Assembly: GCA_947176765.1 (NCBI GenBank)
Contig: CAMWRX010000002.1
Coordinates: 1-64,000, forward strand
DNA length: 64,000 nt
Reading direction: 5' to 3'
Source of the DNA: an uncultured bacterium
GTDB taxonomy: Bacteria; Bacillota; Clostridia; Oscillospirales; Oscillospiraceae
How positions within the stretch are numbered: the stretch's first letter is position 1; each line of letters starts with the position of its first letter. A model generated the notes under the pieces. The model did no database searches. It worked only from the letters and a program-made list of their open reading frames with translations, and was not told the DNA's origin. A program made the translations under genes and the position numbers. Positions 39,812-49,737 of this stretch are shown piece after piece.

Positions 39812-41317
39812 ATGTTTAAAAAATTGCAAAAGCTGGGCAAAGCATTTATGCTGCCCATCGCCATCCTGCCGGCGGCGGGCCTCCTGCTGGGTATCGGCAG
39901 CTCGCTGTCCAACCCGACGACGGTGGCGGCCTATCCCATCCTGAACCAGCCGTGGCTCCAGGTCATCTTCCAGATCATGGGCGCGGCGGGCAACGTGGTG
40001 TTCGGCAACCTGATGCTGCTGCTGTGCGTGGGCCTGTGCGTGGGCCTGGCCAAAAAAGACAAGGGTACCGCAGCGCTGGCCGGCGTGGTGGGCTACCTGG
40101 TCATGAACGCCACCATCAGCGTCATGGTCTCCATCTTCATGTCCGAGGGCAGCTCCATCGACACCGGCGCCATCGGCGCTATCGTGGTGGGCTGCGTCAC
40201 CGTCTGGCTGCACAACCGCTACCATAACATCCAGCTGCCCCAGGTGCTGGGCTTCTTCGGCGGCTCCCGCTTCGTGCCCATCGCCACCGCCCTGGTCTCC
40301 ATCTTCATCGGCATGGCCTTCTTCGTGGTCTGGCCCCCGATCCAAAACCTGCTGGTCGCTGCCGGCGAGTATATCGCCGTGGCCGGCCCCATCGGCACCT
40401 TCTTCTACGGCTTCCTGATGCGCCTGTGCGGCGCGGTGGGTCTGCACCACATGATCTACCCCATGTTCTGGTACACCGAGCTGGGCGGCGTTGAGATGGT
40501 GGCGGGCGCCCAGATCGCCGGCGCGCAGAACATCTTCTTCGCCCAGCTGGCCGATCCCAGCCACGTGGGCCTGTTCACCGAGGGCACCAAGTTCTTCGCC
40601 GGCCGTTTTGCCACCATGATGTTCGGCCTGCCCGGCGCGGCCATGGCCATGTACCACTGCGTGCCCAAGGAGAAGCGCAAGGCCTTCGGCGGCCTGTTCC
40701 TGGGCGTGGCGCTGACCTCCTTCATCACCGGCATCACCGAACCGCTGGAGTTCATGTTCCTGTTCGTGTGCCCCCCGCTGTACATATTCCATTCCTTCCT
40801 GGACGGCGTGTCCTTCTTCATCGCCGACATCCTGAATATCTCCATCGGCAACACCTTCTCCGGCGGCTGCATTGACTTTACCCTGTTCGGCATCCTCCAG
40901 GGCAACGCCAAGACCAACTGGCTGCTGGTGATTCCGGTGGGCATCGCGTGGTTCGCTCTGTACTACTTCTCTTTCCGGTTCTTTATCACCAAGTTCAACA
41001 TCATGACCCCGGGCCGGAGCGACGAGGAGGACGTGGAGTCCACCAAGAGCTCCCTGACCACCAAGGACTCCCTGAAAGAGGAGGCCGTCCAGATCATCGA
41101 GGCCCTGGGCACGGAGGCCAACATCGAGGAAGTGGACGCCTGCATCACCCGCCTGCGCGTGTCCGTAAAGGACAAAGACAAGGTGGACCGGGACAAACTG
41201 AAGGCCATCGGCGCCACAGGCGTCCTGGAGGTGTCCGGCGGCGTTCAGGCCATCTTCGGAGCCAAAGCCATCCTGTATAAAAACATCATTGTGGATATGC
41301 TGAACATCGACGACTGA
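39812..41317 (+). CDS. PTS EIICB, glucose/N-acetylglucosamine superfamily
   Basis: 501 residues. EIIC spans about 1-400 with some ten helices, beginning FKKLQKLGKAFMLPIAILPAAGLLLGIGSS, and the sugar-site motif GITEPLEFMFLF. A linker rich in S, T and E leads to EIIB at about 425-500, with the phospho-cysteine in VDACITRLRVSVKD. No EIIA domain is present, so a separate EIIA must be used. Next to nanE, N-acetylmannosamine is the likely substrate; maltose- or glucose-type sugars are alternatives since the family is broad. A strong terminator follows, then the RpiR regulator. Confidence 0.9.
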   Translation: MFKKLQKLGKAFMLPIAILPAAGLLLGIGSSLSNPTTVAAYPILNQPWLQVIFQIMGAAGNVVFGNLMLLLCVGLCVGLAKKDKGTAALAGVVGYLVMNATISVMVSIFMSEGSSIDTGAIGAIVVGCVTVWLHNRYHNIQLPQVLGFFGGSRFVPIATALVSIFIGMAFFVVWPPIQNLLVAAGEYIAVAGPIGTFFYGFLMRLCGAVGLHHMIYPMFWYTELGGVEMVAGAQIAGAQNIFFAQLADPSHVGLFTEGTKFFAGRFATMMFGLPGAAMAMYHCVPKEKRKAFGGLFLGVALTSFITGITEPLEFMFLFVCPPLYIFHSFLDGVSFFIADILNISIGNTFSGGCIDFTLFGILQGNAKTNWLLVIPVGIAWFALYYFSFRFFITKFNIMTPGRSDEEDVESTKSSLTTKDSLKEEAVQIIEALGTEANIEEVDACITRLRVSVKDKDKVDRDKLKAIGATGVLEVSGGVQAIFGAKAILYKNIIVDMLNIDD

Positions 41318-41324
41318 GCATAGG

Positions 41325-41363
41325 AAAAGGGCAGATGCGCCGGAATGCATCTGCCCTTTTTTT
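41325..41363 (+). terminator. Terminator of the nanE-PTS operon
   Basis: AAAAGGGCAGATGC and GCATCTGCCCTTTT pair around GCCGGAAT, followed by a T run. Confidence 0.88.
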
Positions 41364-41427
41364 AAAAGTATGCTATCATATTAAAAAACCGCGCTTCACG
41401 CGGCGGGAACAGTTAGGTGGCGCAGCC

Positions 41428-42264
41428 ATGCGGTTTGAGAAAAACATCGGTCCGCTGATAGAACTGAATTATGGCAATTTTACACCTGCGGAAAAGGGAA
41501 TTGCCGATTTTTTCCTGCAAAATACAGAATTAGCGGACTTTTCCGCAAAGAATATTGCCAAGAGGCTGTTTACCTCGGAGGCCACGTTGTCCCGCTTTGC
41601 GCAGAAATGCGGATTTGACGGCTACCGCCAGTTTGTTTACCGCTACCGGGAGGGGCTGCAGCAGGAGAAGGATTCCCAGGTGGGCGGAGAGTCCAGACAT
41701 ATTCTGGAAACCTACCAGGAGCTGCTGAACAAGTCCTACGCGCTGGTGGACGAGAGCCAAATCAAGCGGGTCTCCAAGCTGATCGCGGAAAAGCGGCGGA
41801 TCTTTGTGTATGGAAAGGGTTCCTCCGGCATTGCCGCGGGAGAGCTCAAGATGCGGCTCATGCGGCTGGGCATCGACATTGAGAGCATAACAGACAGCCA
41901 TATCATGACGATGAGCTCCGCCATTGTCAACGAGGACGCGCTGGCCATAGGTATCACGGTGAGCGGCAGAACCAACGAGGTCGTGCGGTCGGTAAAGACC
42001 GCCAAGAGCAAGGGCGCCTCCACCGCCATCATCAGCTCGGTGCACCTCAGGGAATGGGATGCGTACTGCGACGAGGTGCTGCCCCTTCCCACCAAGGAGA
42101 AGCTGGTTCTGGGCAAGCTGATCTCGCCGCAGTTCCCGGTGCTGGTGCTCTGCGACCTGCTGTTTACCAATGTGCTGCAATATGACCGGATGAACAAGGA
42201 AGCCCTGCATGAGCTGACGCTCTCCGAGTTGAACATGATTGCACCAACGGATAAGATCATTTAG
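41428..42264 (+). CDS. RpiR/MurR-family regulator with SIS domain
   Basis: 278 residues. Residues 1-75 are the RpiR helix-turn-helix (FTPAEKGIADFFLQN, AKNIAKRLFTSEATLSRFAQKCGF). Residues about 110-250 form a sugar isomerase (SIS) domain that senses a sugar phosphate: RIFVYGKGSSGIAAGELKMRL, IGITVSGRTNEVVRSVKTAKSKGA. The ligand is likely N-acetylmannosamine-6-P or N-acetylglucosamine-6-P. The ATG at 41428 is chosen by fit to the family start; AGGTGG lies ten bases ahead. It probably controls nanE and the PTS through the palindrome at 38980. Confidence 0.9.
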   Translation: MRFEKNIGPLIELNYGNFTPAEKGIADFFLQNTELADFSAKNIAKRLFTSEATLSRFAQKCGFDGYRQFVYRYREGLQQEKDSQVGGESRHILETYQELLNKSYALVDESQIKRVSKLIAEKRRIFVYGKGSSGIAAGELKMRLMRLGIDIESITDSHIMTMSSAIVNEDALAIGITVSGRTNEVVRSVKTAKSKGASTAIISSVHLREWDAYCDEVLPLPTKEKLVLGKLISPQFPVLVLCDLLFTNVLQYDRMNKEALHELTLSELNMIAPTDKII

Positions 42265-42300
42265 GGCCTACCGAGAAGCGGATTGGCATCAACCAAAAAA

Positions 42301-42334
42301 CAGGACGGCAGGGATCTTTGTCCCTGCCGTCCTG
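42301..42334. terminator. Bidirectional terminator
   Basis: CAGGACGGCAGGGA and TCCCTGCCGTCCTG flank TCTTTG, with an A run on the left and CTTTTATC on the right. It serves the RpiR gene and the giant surface protein gene. Confidence 0.88.
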
Positions 42335-42345
42335 CTTTTATCACT

Positions 42346-45300
42346 TTACTGCCTTTCCATGAAGTTTTTCAGCATCTGCGCCGTCTCTGCGCGGGTGGCC
42401 AGTCCGGTGGGATCCAGGATGCCGTTGCCCTTGCCGTTGATAATGCCGTTCTGGGTAGCCCAGCGCAGGGCCTCCAGCGCCCAATCACTGGCCCGGTATG
42501 CATCGGCAAAGTACAGACTCCGGCTCGTGGCGGCAGGCTTTCCGGCATACCGCCACAGCATGACGGCCAACTGCTCCCGCGTGATATTATCGTTGGGGCC
42601 AAACTGTCCATTACCGTAACCGGTCACGATACCATTGGCCGCGGCCCAGGCCACGCCCTCGGCATACCATGCGCCGCTGCTCACGTCGGCAAATACACCG
42701 GTGAACGGTTGGTAGGGATTGCTCTCCAGGTTGTGGAGGACGGTTGCCAACATACCCCGGCTCATGGGCAGATTGGGTGAGAACTGATTCGCGCCGGTGC
42801 CGTTGAACAACTCGCGGGAACTGGCAAAGGCCACAGCGTCAGCCGCCCAGCTCGTAGCGGGCACATCGTAGAAATACTTGCTGTTGTCCACGATTTCCAG
42901 CTTGGCTGAGCCGTTCAGCGGGATCGTCACACTGCCATTGGCCGTCACGGACTTCCGCACGACTCTCCGTGTACCGTTGTCATGAACCAGCACGGCCACG
43001 GTGCCGGGGGCAGCGTAGTACATTGGAACAGTGAGGGTCAGACCGCCGGGAACGCTTGCCACGGTTCTGCCGCCTGCCGTCACGGACAGCTCCACAGTGT
43101 TGCCCATCTTTTCGGCGGTGACGGTGACGGCGCCGCCCGTGCTGGACAAGCTCCCCAACCCGCCGTTAGGGATGGTCACATTGGCCACAGGAGTGGCAAT
43201 GGTCAGGCTGGCGTTGGTCTGTCTTCCGATTTGGCCTACCGTGGCGGCGGGGATAGAAACTTCGCTCTTGGTCACGCTCCCAGTGACTTTGGGTGCGATC
43301 ACCACGTCCTCGCTCTTGTTTGCCACGGCCTGCTTCACAATCTCATTTCCCGTGGCCGTGTCAACGGTAGTTGTGGCCTTGCCCCCCTGGGTGCTGGCCG
43401 TGGGAGCGGCCGTGGTCGTGGTGGTTACAGCGAAACTATTCTGCCCGGTGGTGGTTACGGGAAGGCTGGACGTACCGGAAGAGCCGGAAGTGCCGGGGGT
43501 AGACGGCACATAGCCGCCCGAAGAACTCTGCCACAGGGTAATAGAGCCGCTGATCGTGTTATAGTTGGCATTGTCTGGGGTAAATGTCCACTGGTAAGCG
43601 GTATTGGCTGTCACCCCGGTATCTGTGGGCAGTTCCCAGGCGAGGGTGCCCGCAGGCCAGCCGTCCGGGGCGGTCAGCGCCGCATCGACCAGCGTTTTTC
43701 CGCTGGCAGAGATAGCGGTGTACTTGGGTGCGCCGGTTGGGGTGGCCTTGTTGATGGTTACCGTGACGGTACCTTCAACTTCCGCATACATGACCGCATC
43801 ATTGGGCGTGAATATCACGGTTTTGACGCCGCTGTCCGCCGCGTTGGTAAGGCCCTGACCGGCGGCAAAAGCCCAAGTTCCGGGCACGGTGATACTGCCT
43901 GCCTTGGCAGTGCCTCTGATGGCGGTGCTGGGAACGGCCTCGCCATTATAGGTGACGGTGATTGCGCTGACGGTCAGCGTGGGCACATCTTTGTCCGCCA
44001 CGGTAACCGTGATCGTCAAATTGAACCCATTGTAATTCGTGGAGGTCACAGGTATCGTGATCGTGCCGGTGCTATTCACCGCGGCATCCGCTTTCAGCTT
44101 GTAGGACAGAGCGCCGCCGCTGATGCTGGGAGTCTCCTCGAAAATACTGCCGCTCACGGAAACCGTCCCGGGTACGCCCCACTCCGGCAGCAGCGCCGTG
44201 AGGGCATAAGTGGCTGTGCCGCCGGATTTGGCGGAAGTTTTGGCGGTCTTTGCACCGCTGTAGTCCGTTTTGGCGATACTCAGCTTCACTGGAGCAGTCA
44301 GCGTATTATAGTTGCCCGCGCCGCTGGTGGGAGTGAAGGTCGCGGTGTAGGTGCCAGCATCGCCCACATTGGGGACCGCGCTGCCGGTGAGCTTCCAGGT
44401 GCCCGCTACCGGCGTGTCACCCAGCTTGGCGGTCAGGCCCGCAATGGTCAGGTCGGACAACTTAGCCTCATAGGTGCCGCTGGCAATGCCGGTGCCATCC
44501 GCTATCAGGGTCGCCTTTGCGATGGTGAAGGTCTTTTTTACCTCGCCGGTATAGTTGCCCTTGCCGGTAATGGTAATGGTGGCCGTGCCGGCGTTCGTAT
44601 TGCCGGCATAGCCCACGGTATAGTCGGTGTCCTTCACCAGCGTTTTCCCGCCCAGGGTCACGGTGGGCGCCGGGGTATGCGCGGCCCCGGTGTAGCTGAA
44701 TGTGCCGGAAACATTGACCGCGGCCCCGGTAAGCGGCCTCTCGGTGATGGTAAAGGTGGCGCTGCCGCTGACGTTGTAGTTGCCCGCCACATTCTTGATC
44801 GTGACAGTGGCCGTGCCAACGTCAGTATTGTCCTCATAGACCACCTCGTATTCGCTGGCCGGGATCACCTTGCCGCCGTCCCTGATGGTGACGGTGGGCG
44901 TCTTGGGCTGGCCGTCATACACAAAGGTGCTGGCAGACAGGGTAATGACGGGGCTGCCCACCGTCTTTGGGCTGATGGTCAGCGCCATATCCGCGCTGGC
45001 GGCGGTCAGGTTGCCGCTCTCCGCGATACTGGCCCGCACGGTATAAGTCCCCGCATTGGTGGGCAGGCCAGAGGTAAAGGTACTGCCGCCCTCCGCCGCA
45101 TAGGAATACTTCGGGGTCACACTGACGGTCACGTCGTTCTGAGCGCTCACCGTGGGCGCGGAAATGACGGCCTGGCTGCCGGTGTAGCCCACAGTCTGGG
45201 TCTGCGCCTCACTGGCCCAAGCGATGGTGACAGTGGCCCTGGTGATGTTCGCGGTGGTGGTCGCCGGGATGGTAACCGTATAGTTGCCCACGCCATCGCC

Positions 45301-48300
45301 GGTAATGCTGGCGTTGGTTTTGTTCACTGTCACGGACTTGTTCGTCCCGGCGTTGGCGTTGTTGAACGTCCCCGTCAGGCCGGCAATGGTAATGCTGTCA
45401 CCGCTTGCCAAGTCGCTCTCCTTCACCGCGGCGGTGACGTCGGCGCTGTTGGTGCCGTCATAAACCTTATTTCCAGCGGTGACAACAGCGGTAACAGCTT
45501 TGGGGTTGATCACAAAGGTGGCGCTCTTCGAGCCGTGGTAATTGCCGTCCTCCTTTGCGCTCACAGTCACGGTGACAGTGCCGGCATTGGTGTGGTTGCC
45601 CGCCCCGCCGTTGGTATTGGAGTAGGTAATGACGTATTCGCCGGCGTCAACGGTCTGAGTACCCTTTTTCACCGTGACGGCCGGAGTCTTGGCGGCGCCG
45701 TCATAGATATAGCTGCTCGCGGACAGCGTGACTGTGGCGTTCTCCAGGGTGGGCTTTGTGATCTCGAACATAACGCCGGAAGCCACCGTCAGCGTGTAGT
45801 TGGCCGTGGCGGCGAGGGTGCCCTGCGTGATCGCGTACTTACCCACGTTCGCGCCCTCATAGGCAAGCTTGCCGGTCAGCTTATCGCTGCCAAACAGCTG
45901 CCCGCCGGTGATCTTGTAGGTCAGCGTCGGGTCGGCCGCGCCGTATTCCTTATGCTGGCCCGCGTCCGGCGTGACGGTGATCGCCGCCTTGCTGATGACC
46001 ACTTCTTTTGTGACCGATACCGCCGCAGTGTTGGCCGTTTCCGCGATGCTGGCGGTGAGGGTGTACGTTCCCGCGTTGGTGGGGGTCGCGGCTTTGCCGT
46101 CCTGCGTCCAGGCAAACTTCACAGCGCTGAACTGCGCGCCGGTAACCGTCAGGTCGGCGGCCGTCGGGTTCGCGATCGCCGCGCCGCTATAGTCTCTGTC
46201 AGGCTTATAGCTGTCCTTGAACGTAATCGTAGGCGCGGACTTTTTGATGGTCAGGGCCAGCGTGTTCGTGCTCTGGGCGGCGGAATAATTCCCGTTTGCC
46301 GCAATGCTGGCTTTGATGGTGTAGGTTCCCGCGTTGGTGGGCAGGCCGGTGGTATAGGAGGTCGAAGTGCCCGCCGCATAGGAGTAGGTAATCGTGCCGC
46401 TGAATTCCTCGTCCTTTACCAGTGCCACAGTGGGGGCGGTAATTGCCGCCGGGCTCCCGCTGTAAGTCAACTCCTGGGCCGTAGTACCCCATGAGATCAC
46501 GGGCGTGGCCGGGGAGATGGTGAATGTCCCGCTGGCGCTGCCGGAGTAGTTGCCGCTGCCAGCAGCGGTAATGGTCACGGTGGCCGTGCCCGCGTTGATA
46601 TTGTTGCTGGCGCTGATGGTGTACTGGCCGGAGGCAATCGTAACGCTGCCCAGCTTGACCGTCACCTGCTCCGCCGCCGGAGTCTGCGCCGCGCCGTTGT
46701 AGGTAAATGTGCCGCTAACGGTCACGGTGGCACCGCTCAGCAGGGTTTTCTTGGTGGTGATTTTTGTTCCAGCGCTGCTGTCAGACGCGGTGTGGTTGTT
46801 GTCCGCTTTCAGGCGGGCGTAGAAGGTGTACTCCGTATTGGGCGACAGACCGGTAAAGGTGGGGCTGGTCTGCCAATTCGTGCCGTCCCTGCTGTACTCC
46901 GCGCCCGGAATCGTTGTCAGCGTGATGCTGGTGTCCTTGATGTCCGCGTCTACTGCCGTAGGAGCGGAAGGAGCATCCTGAGCTTTTGCGGTAATCGTTC
47001 CGCTGGCCGTAGCAGTGGTTTGGGACAGACTGTAGTTCCCCGATTTTTCGCCGGTCAGCGTGATATTGCTGGCGGTGATGGTGCGCGCTCCAACATTGGC
47101 GCTGTCGTAGGCGAAGCTCGCCGTGGCGGTCACATCGTCGCTACCTATTATGCCGGTCAAAACGATGGCCGCGTCGGGGGCGTTTGTCGTGCTGTCATAG
47201 ACCTTCGTGAGTATGCCGCCAATAGACGGGGTCAGCGTGGCCTTGGCAATGGTGAACGTCTTTGCGGCCGTCCCCATGTAGCTGCCCTTACCTGTCACTG
47301 TGGCGGTAGCTGTGCCGGCGTTCCTGTTGTCGGTATAGGACACGGTATAGTCGGTGTCCTTCACCAGCGTTTTCGTGCCCAGCTTCACAGCCACAGCGGG
47401 TGTTTGCTCAGAACCGTTATAGGTGTAGGTTCCTGTGACGGTAACCGTCGCGCCCGTGATGCTCGCCTGACTGACGGTCAGCTTGTAGCTGGCCGTCGTC
47501 GCCGCATGGGCTGCGGTGCCCGCAATCGTCGCGGTAATGGTCGTCTCGCCGGCCCCGACGATGGTCACCGCACCGGTGCTGGCGTCCACCGTGGCGACGC
47601 TCGTATTACTGCTGGAATAGGCAGCGGCCGTCCCGCAGCACGTATGGCTCACCTTCTGAGTGAATCCCGCACTGCCGAATGTGACGGCCCTATCGGTCAT
47701 CGCCGTAAAGGTGTGCTGGGGGAGCTTGTTGACGCTGATCTGGATGGAGCCGCTCTTACCTCCAACCGTGGCGGTCAGGGTGGCTGTCTGACTGTCTGCC
47801 GCGCCGGCGGCAACACTGACCGTACTGCCATTCAAAGTAATGTCCGAACCACCGCCGGAAATTCCCCAGCTAACGGTCTGCCCGGTCATCTCCGCGCCGT
47901 ATTGGTCATACACCTTGGCGGTGTAAACGGCGGTGCCGCCCGGGGCGATGGCATCGGTGTCAATGGGGGTCGTTCCGCTGAGGATCTGGACAAATTTAGG
48001 AGTCCTGTATCCAACATAGATCCACAAATCCTGCGTCGCTGATGTTGTGCCGCATCTGGCAGTTACCGTGACTATCGGCCCGGTAAGCTCATTTGCTGCG
48101 CCCGGATTCTTACCTGCCGCAGCAAAATTTTTAATGGTCAGCTTCGCGGTGTTATTTTCGCCCGGAGTCAAAGTGATCCCGGCGTCGCTGCTGCTGAGCG
48201 ACCACTCAACTTGTTGAGATGTCCCGCCGGTCACGGCAGCGGTAAGCGTGACTACCGTCTCTGCGTTCTCTCCCATTTGGCCGATTGTGGGAACAGCAAA

Positions 48301-49737
48301 TCCGGGCACGTCTTTACTAGAAACTGCCGTGTGGGACGGGCTATACGAAATCGAAATGTCGGTGGGTGAGCCCGAATCTTTGTAGCGCGTTTGGTTCAGC
48401 TCAGGATAGGCAAACGCGTAAATTGAGTACAACGTACCTTCTTTACGGGTAGCAGAGAATTCCTTTCCGCCGATCAATAGATATGTATAGTCGATCCATG
48501 TGCTCTGATCGCCCCAGGTACAGTCAATGCCATACCACTTCCCATCATCCATCTGGACATAGTTCCAGGCATGGGGTCCCCAGTCTTGCGGCAGACCAGA
48601 TCCCCCGGCGTTTCCGGTAATAATGGCGCAGGGAATGCCGTACGCATCGCACAGCAGCTTGAACGCCTTGGAATAGCCCGCGCAGACGGTCACGCGCTCC
48701 ACCAGCGCGCTGTAGGCCGTCTGGTAACCGCGCCAGCCATTCGCGAACTTGGCCGCTTCCTCCGCATTATAACCTGCCGTTCCCACTCTATAATGCGCAT
48801 ATTCCACGTTGTTGCAGACCCAGTCGTACAGGGCCTTGACCTTCTCATACCTGGATGCGCCGGTGAGCTCGCCAATCTCGCCCTTCGCCGCAGCGATCGC
48901 CGCATCGATTGCCGCCTTGTCCCTGGTGTTGGCCTGGTCGTAGTTCGGAGCCGTACTGTTAAATGGGGTAGTGGCATCGCTGTAGCCCTGGGCGCTCATA
49001 CCATAGGCAATTTCGGCAAGCGTTACAGTTTGATTGGTATAAGTTCGCGATCCTCCCACCTCTATAGACTCATAACCGCTGGGATATTCAAATTCACCCG
49101 CGGTTGTATAATTATAGCTATACTGTGTATTGACCAGCCAGGACAGCTCCGGATGGTCGTACAGCAGTGCACCGAGTGCCGCTAATATGGTGTCATTGAT
49201 ATATTCAGCGGGAGATCCAGAATAAGAGATGGAGTAGCTGTTCGTTCCTGTTCTTTTTAGTGTAAGAGTCGCGTCCGTAAACGTTCTATCTTTCACATCG
49301 ATCTCAGTGAGATCGGCCTCGACACGAACCTCAGAGATAGGACGAGGCCCGTTTGCAAGATCACTCGCCAGTATCGCGGTATAGAGGGCTTTCGAAGAAT
49401 CATCCAGCTGCTCAAAATAGCTTCCGCCGTATGTTGAACTTTCACCAACGCCAAAGAAGCCGGGCAAAACAAAGACGTCCTCGATGCTGCCAATGCCCTC
49501 ATGGATCTCAGGCTCAATGACCAACGTGGGTGCCCCTGTCTCCGGGGGCTCCGCCTCTTCGGCTTCAGGCTCTTCGGTTTCAGGCTCTTCCGCTTCAGCC
49601 TCCTCCGTTTTCGGCTCTTCCATTTCCACCGTTTCAGCCTGCTCCGGCTCCGCCAGGTCCGTCGCCAGCGCGGATGCTGGCAGCAGGCTCGTCAACAGCG
49701 CCAGAACCAGCAGCGCCGACAAAACTCGTTTTTTCAT
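42346..49737 (-). CDS. Giant SLH-anchored surface protein with transglutaminase-like domain and MBG-type repeats
   Basis: 2463 residues. A Sec signal (MKKRVLSALLVLALLTSLLP) is followed by a glutamate/proline-rich segment (about 27-65), then a transglutaminase-like domain with C352 (VTVCAGYSKAF), H389 (PHAWNY) and D405 (GIDCTWGD). An Ig/Big2-type stretch (about 470-750) leads to a long array of MBG-like repeats (about 760-2080), each with phrases such as YNG, TPAVTVK, DYTV and NAGTATVTITGKGNY. A Ser/Thr linker precedes three SLH domains (about 2288-2340, 2347-2400, 2405-2463) that bind wall polymer. The start at 49737 has GAGGAGGT. It is probably a stalk-like adhesin or processing enzyme on the S-layer. 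Confidence 0.88.
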   Translation of the reverse strand: MKKRVLSALLVLALLTSLLPASALATDLAEPEQAETVEMEEPKTEEAEAEEPETEEPEAEEAEPPETGAPTLVIEPEIHEGIGSIEDVFVLPGFFGVGESSTYGGSYFEQLDDSSKALYTAILASDLANGPRPISEVRVEADLTEIDVKDRTFTDATLTLKRTGTNSYSISYSGSPAEYINDTILAALGALLYDHPELSWLVNTQYSYNYTTAGEFEYPSGYESIEVGGSRTYTNQTVTLAEIAYGMSAQGYSDATTPFNSTAPNYDQANTRDKAAIDAAIAAAKGEIGELTGASRYEKVKALYDWVCNNVEYAHYRVGTAGYNAEEAAKFANGWRGYQTAYSALVERVTVCAGYSKAFKLLCDAYGIPCAIITGNAGGSGLPQDWGPHAWNYVQMDDGKWYGIDCTWGDQSTWIDYTYLLIGGKEFSATRKEGTLYSIYAFAYPELNQTRYKDSGSPTDISISYSPSHTAVSSKDVPGFAVPTIGQMGENAETVVTLTAAVTGGTSQQVEWSLSSSDAGITLTPGENNTAKLTIKNFAAAGKNPGAANELTGPIVTVTARCGTTSATQDLWIYVGYRTPKFVQILSGTTPIDTDAIAPGGTAVYTAKVYDQYGAEMTGQTVSWGISGGGSDITLNGSTVSVAAGAADSQTATLTATVGGKSGSIQISVNKLPQHTFTAMTDRAVTFGSAGFTQKVSHTCCGTAAAYSSSNTSVATVDASTGAVTIVGAGETTITATIAGTAAHAATTASYKLTVSQASITGATVTVTGTYTYNGSEQTPAVAVKLGTKTLVKDTDYTVSYTDNRNAGTATATVTGKGSYMGTAAKTFTIAKATLTPSIGGILTKVYDSTTNAPDAAIVLTGIIGSDDVTATASFAYDSANVGARTITASNITLTGEKSGNYSLSQTTATASGTITAKAQDAPSAPTAVDADIKDTSITLTTIPGAEYSRDGTNWQTSPTFTGLSPNTEYTFYARLKADNNHTASDSSAGTKITTKKTLLSGATVTVSGTFTYNGAAQTPAAEQVTVKLGSVTIASGQYTISASNNINAGTATVTITAAGSGNYSGSASGTFTISPATPVISWGTTAQELTYSGSPAAITAPTVALVKDEEFSGTITYSYAAGTSTSYTTGLPTNAGTYTIKASIAANGNYSAAQSTNTLALTIKKSAPTITFKDSYKPDRDYSGAAIANPTAADLTVTGAQFSAVKFAWTQDGKAATPTNAGTYTLTASIAETANTAAVSVTKEVVISKAAITVTPDAGQHKEYGAADPTLTYKITGGQLFGSDKLTGKLAYEGANVGKYAITQGTLAATANYTLTVASGVMFEITKPTLENATVTLSASSYIYDGAAKTPAVTVKKGTQTVDAGEYVITYSNTNGGAGNHTNAGTVTVTVSAKEDGNYHGSKSATFVINPKAVTAVVTAGNKVYDGTNSADVTAAVKESDLASGDSITIAGLTGTFNNANAGTNKSVTVNKTNASITGDGVGNYTVTIPATTTANITRATVTIAWASEAQTQTVGYTGSQAVISAPTVSAQNDVTVSVTPKYSYAAEGGSTFTSGLPTNAGTYTVRASIAESGNLTAASADMALTISPKTVGSPVITLSASTFVYDGQPKTPTVTIRDGGKVIPASEYEVVYEDNTDVGTATVTIKNVAGNYNVSGSATFTITERPLTGAAVNVSGTFSYTGAAHTPAPTVTLGGKTLVKDTDYTVGYAGNTNAGTATITITGKGNYTGEVKKTFTIAKATLIADGTGIASGTYEAKLSDLTIAGLTAKLGDTPVAGTWKLTGSAVPNVGDAGTYTATFTPTSGAGNYNTLTAPVKLSIAKTDYSGAKTAKTSAKSGGTATYALTALLPEWGVPGTVSVSGSIFEETPSISGGALSYKLKADAAVNSTGTITIPVTSTNYNGFNLTITVTVADKDVPTLTVSAITVTYNGEAVPSTAIRGTAKAGSITVPGTWAFAAGQGLTNAADSGVKTVIFTPNDAVMYAEVEGTVTVTINKATPTGAPKYTAISASGKTLVDAALTAPDGWPAGTLAWELPTDTGVTANTAYQWTFTPDNANYNTISGSITLWQSSSGGYVPSTPGTSGSSGTSSLPVTTTGQNSFAVTTTTTAAPTASTQGGKATTTVDTATGNEIVKQAVANKSEDVVIAPKVTGSVTKSEVSIPAATVGQIGRQTNASLTIATPVANVTIPNGGLGSLSSTGGAVTVTAEKMGNTVELSVTAGGRTVASVPGGLTLTVPMYYAAPGTVAVLVHDNGTRRVVRKSVTANGSVTIPLNGSAKLEIVDNSKYFYDVPATSWAADAVAFASSRELFNGTGANQFSPNLPMSRGMLATVLHNLESNPYQPFTGVFADVSSGAWYAEGVAWAAANGIVTGYGNGQFGPNDNITREQLAVMLWRYAGKPAATSRSLYFADAYRASDWALEALRWATQNGIINGKGNGILDPTGLATRAETAQMLKNFMERQ

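Noticed and set aside
42982-46494. A 1170-codon open frame opposite the giant surface protein
   Set aside because: It is antisense to a clear repeat-rich gene; its Gly/Arg/Val-rich translation has no domain, signal or ribosome site, and GC-rich repeat genes routinely leave their complement open.
47250-47500. Repeats in the giant surface gene as a possible CRISPR array
   Set aside because: They are in-frame protein repeats with variable length and sequence, not short identical repeats with unique spacers. No CRISPR array was seen anywhere in the window.
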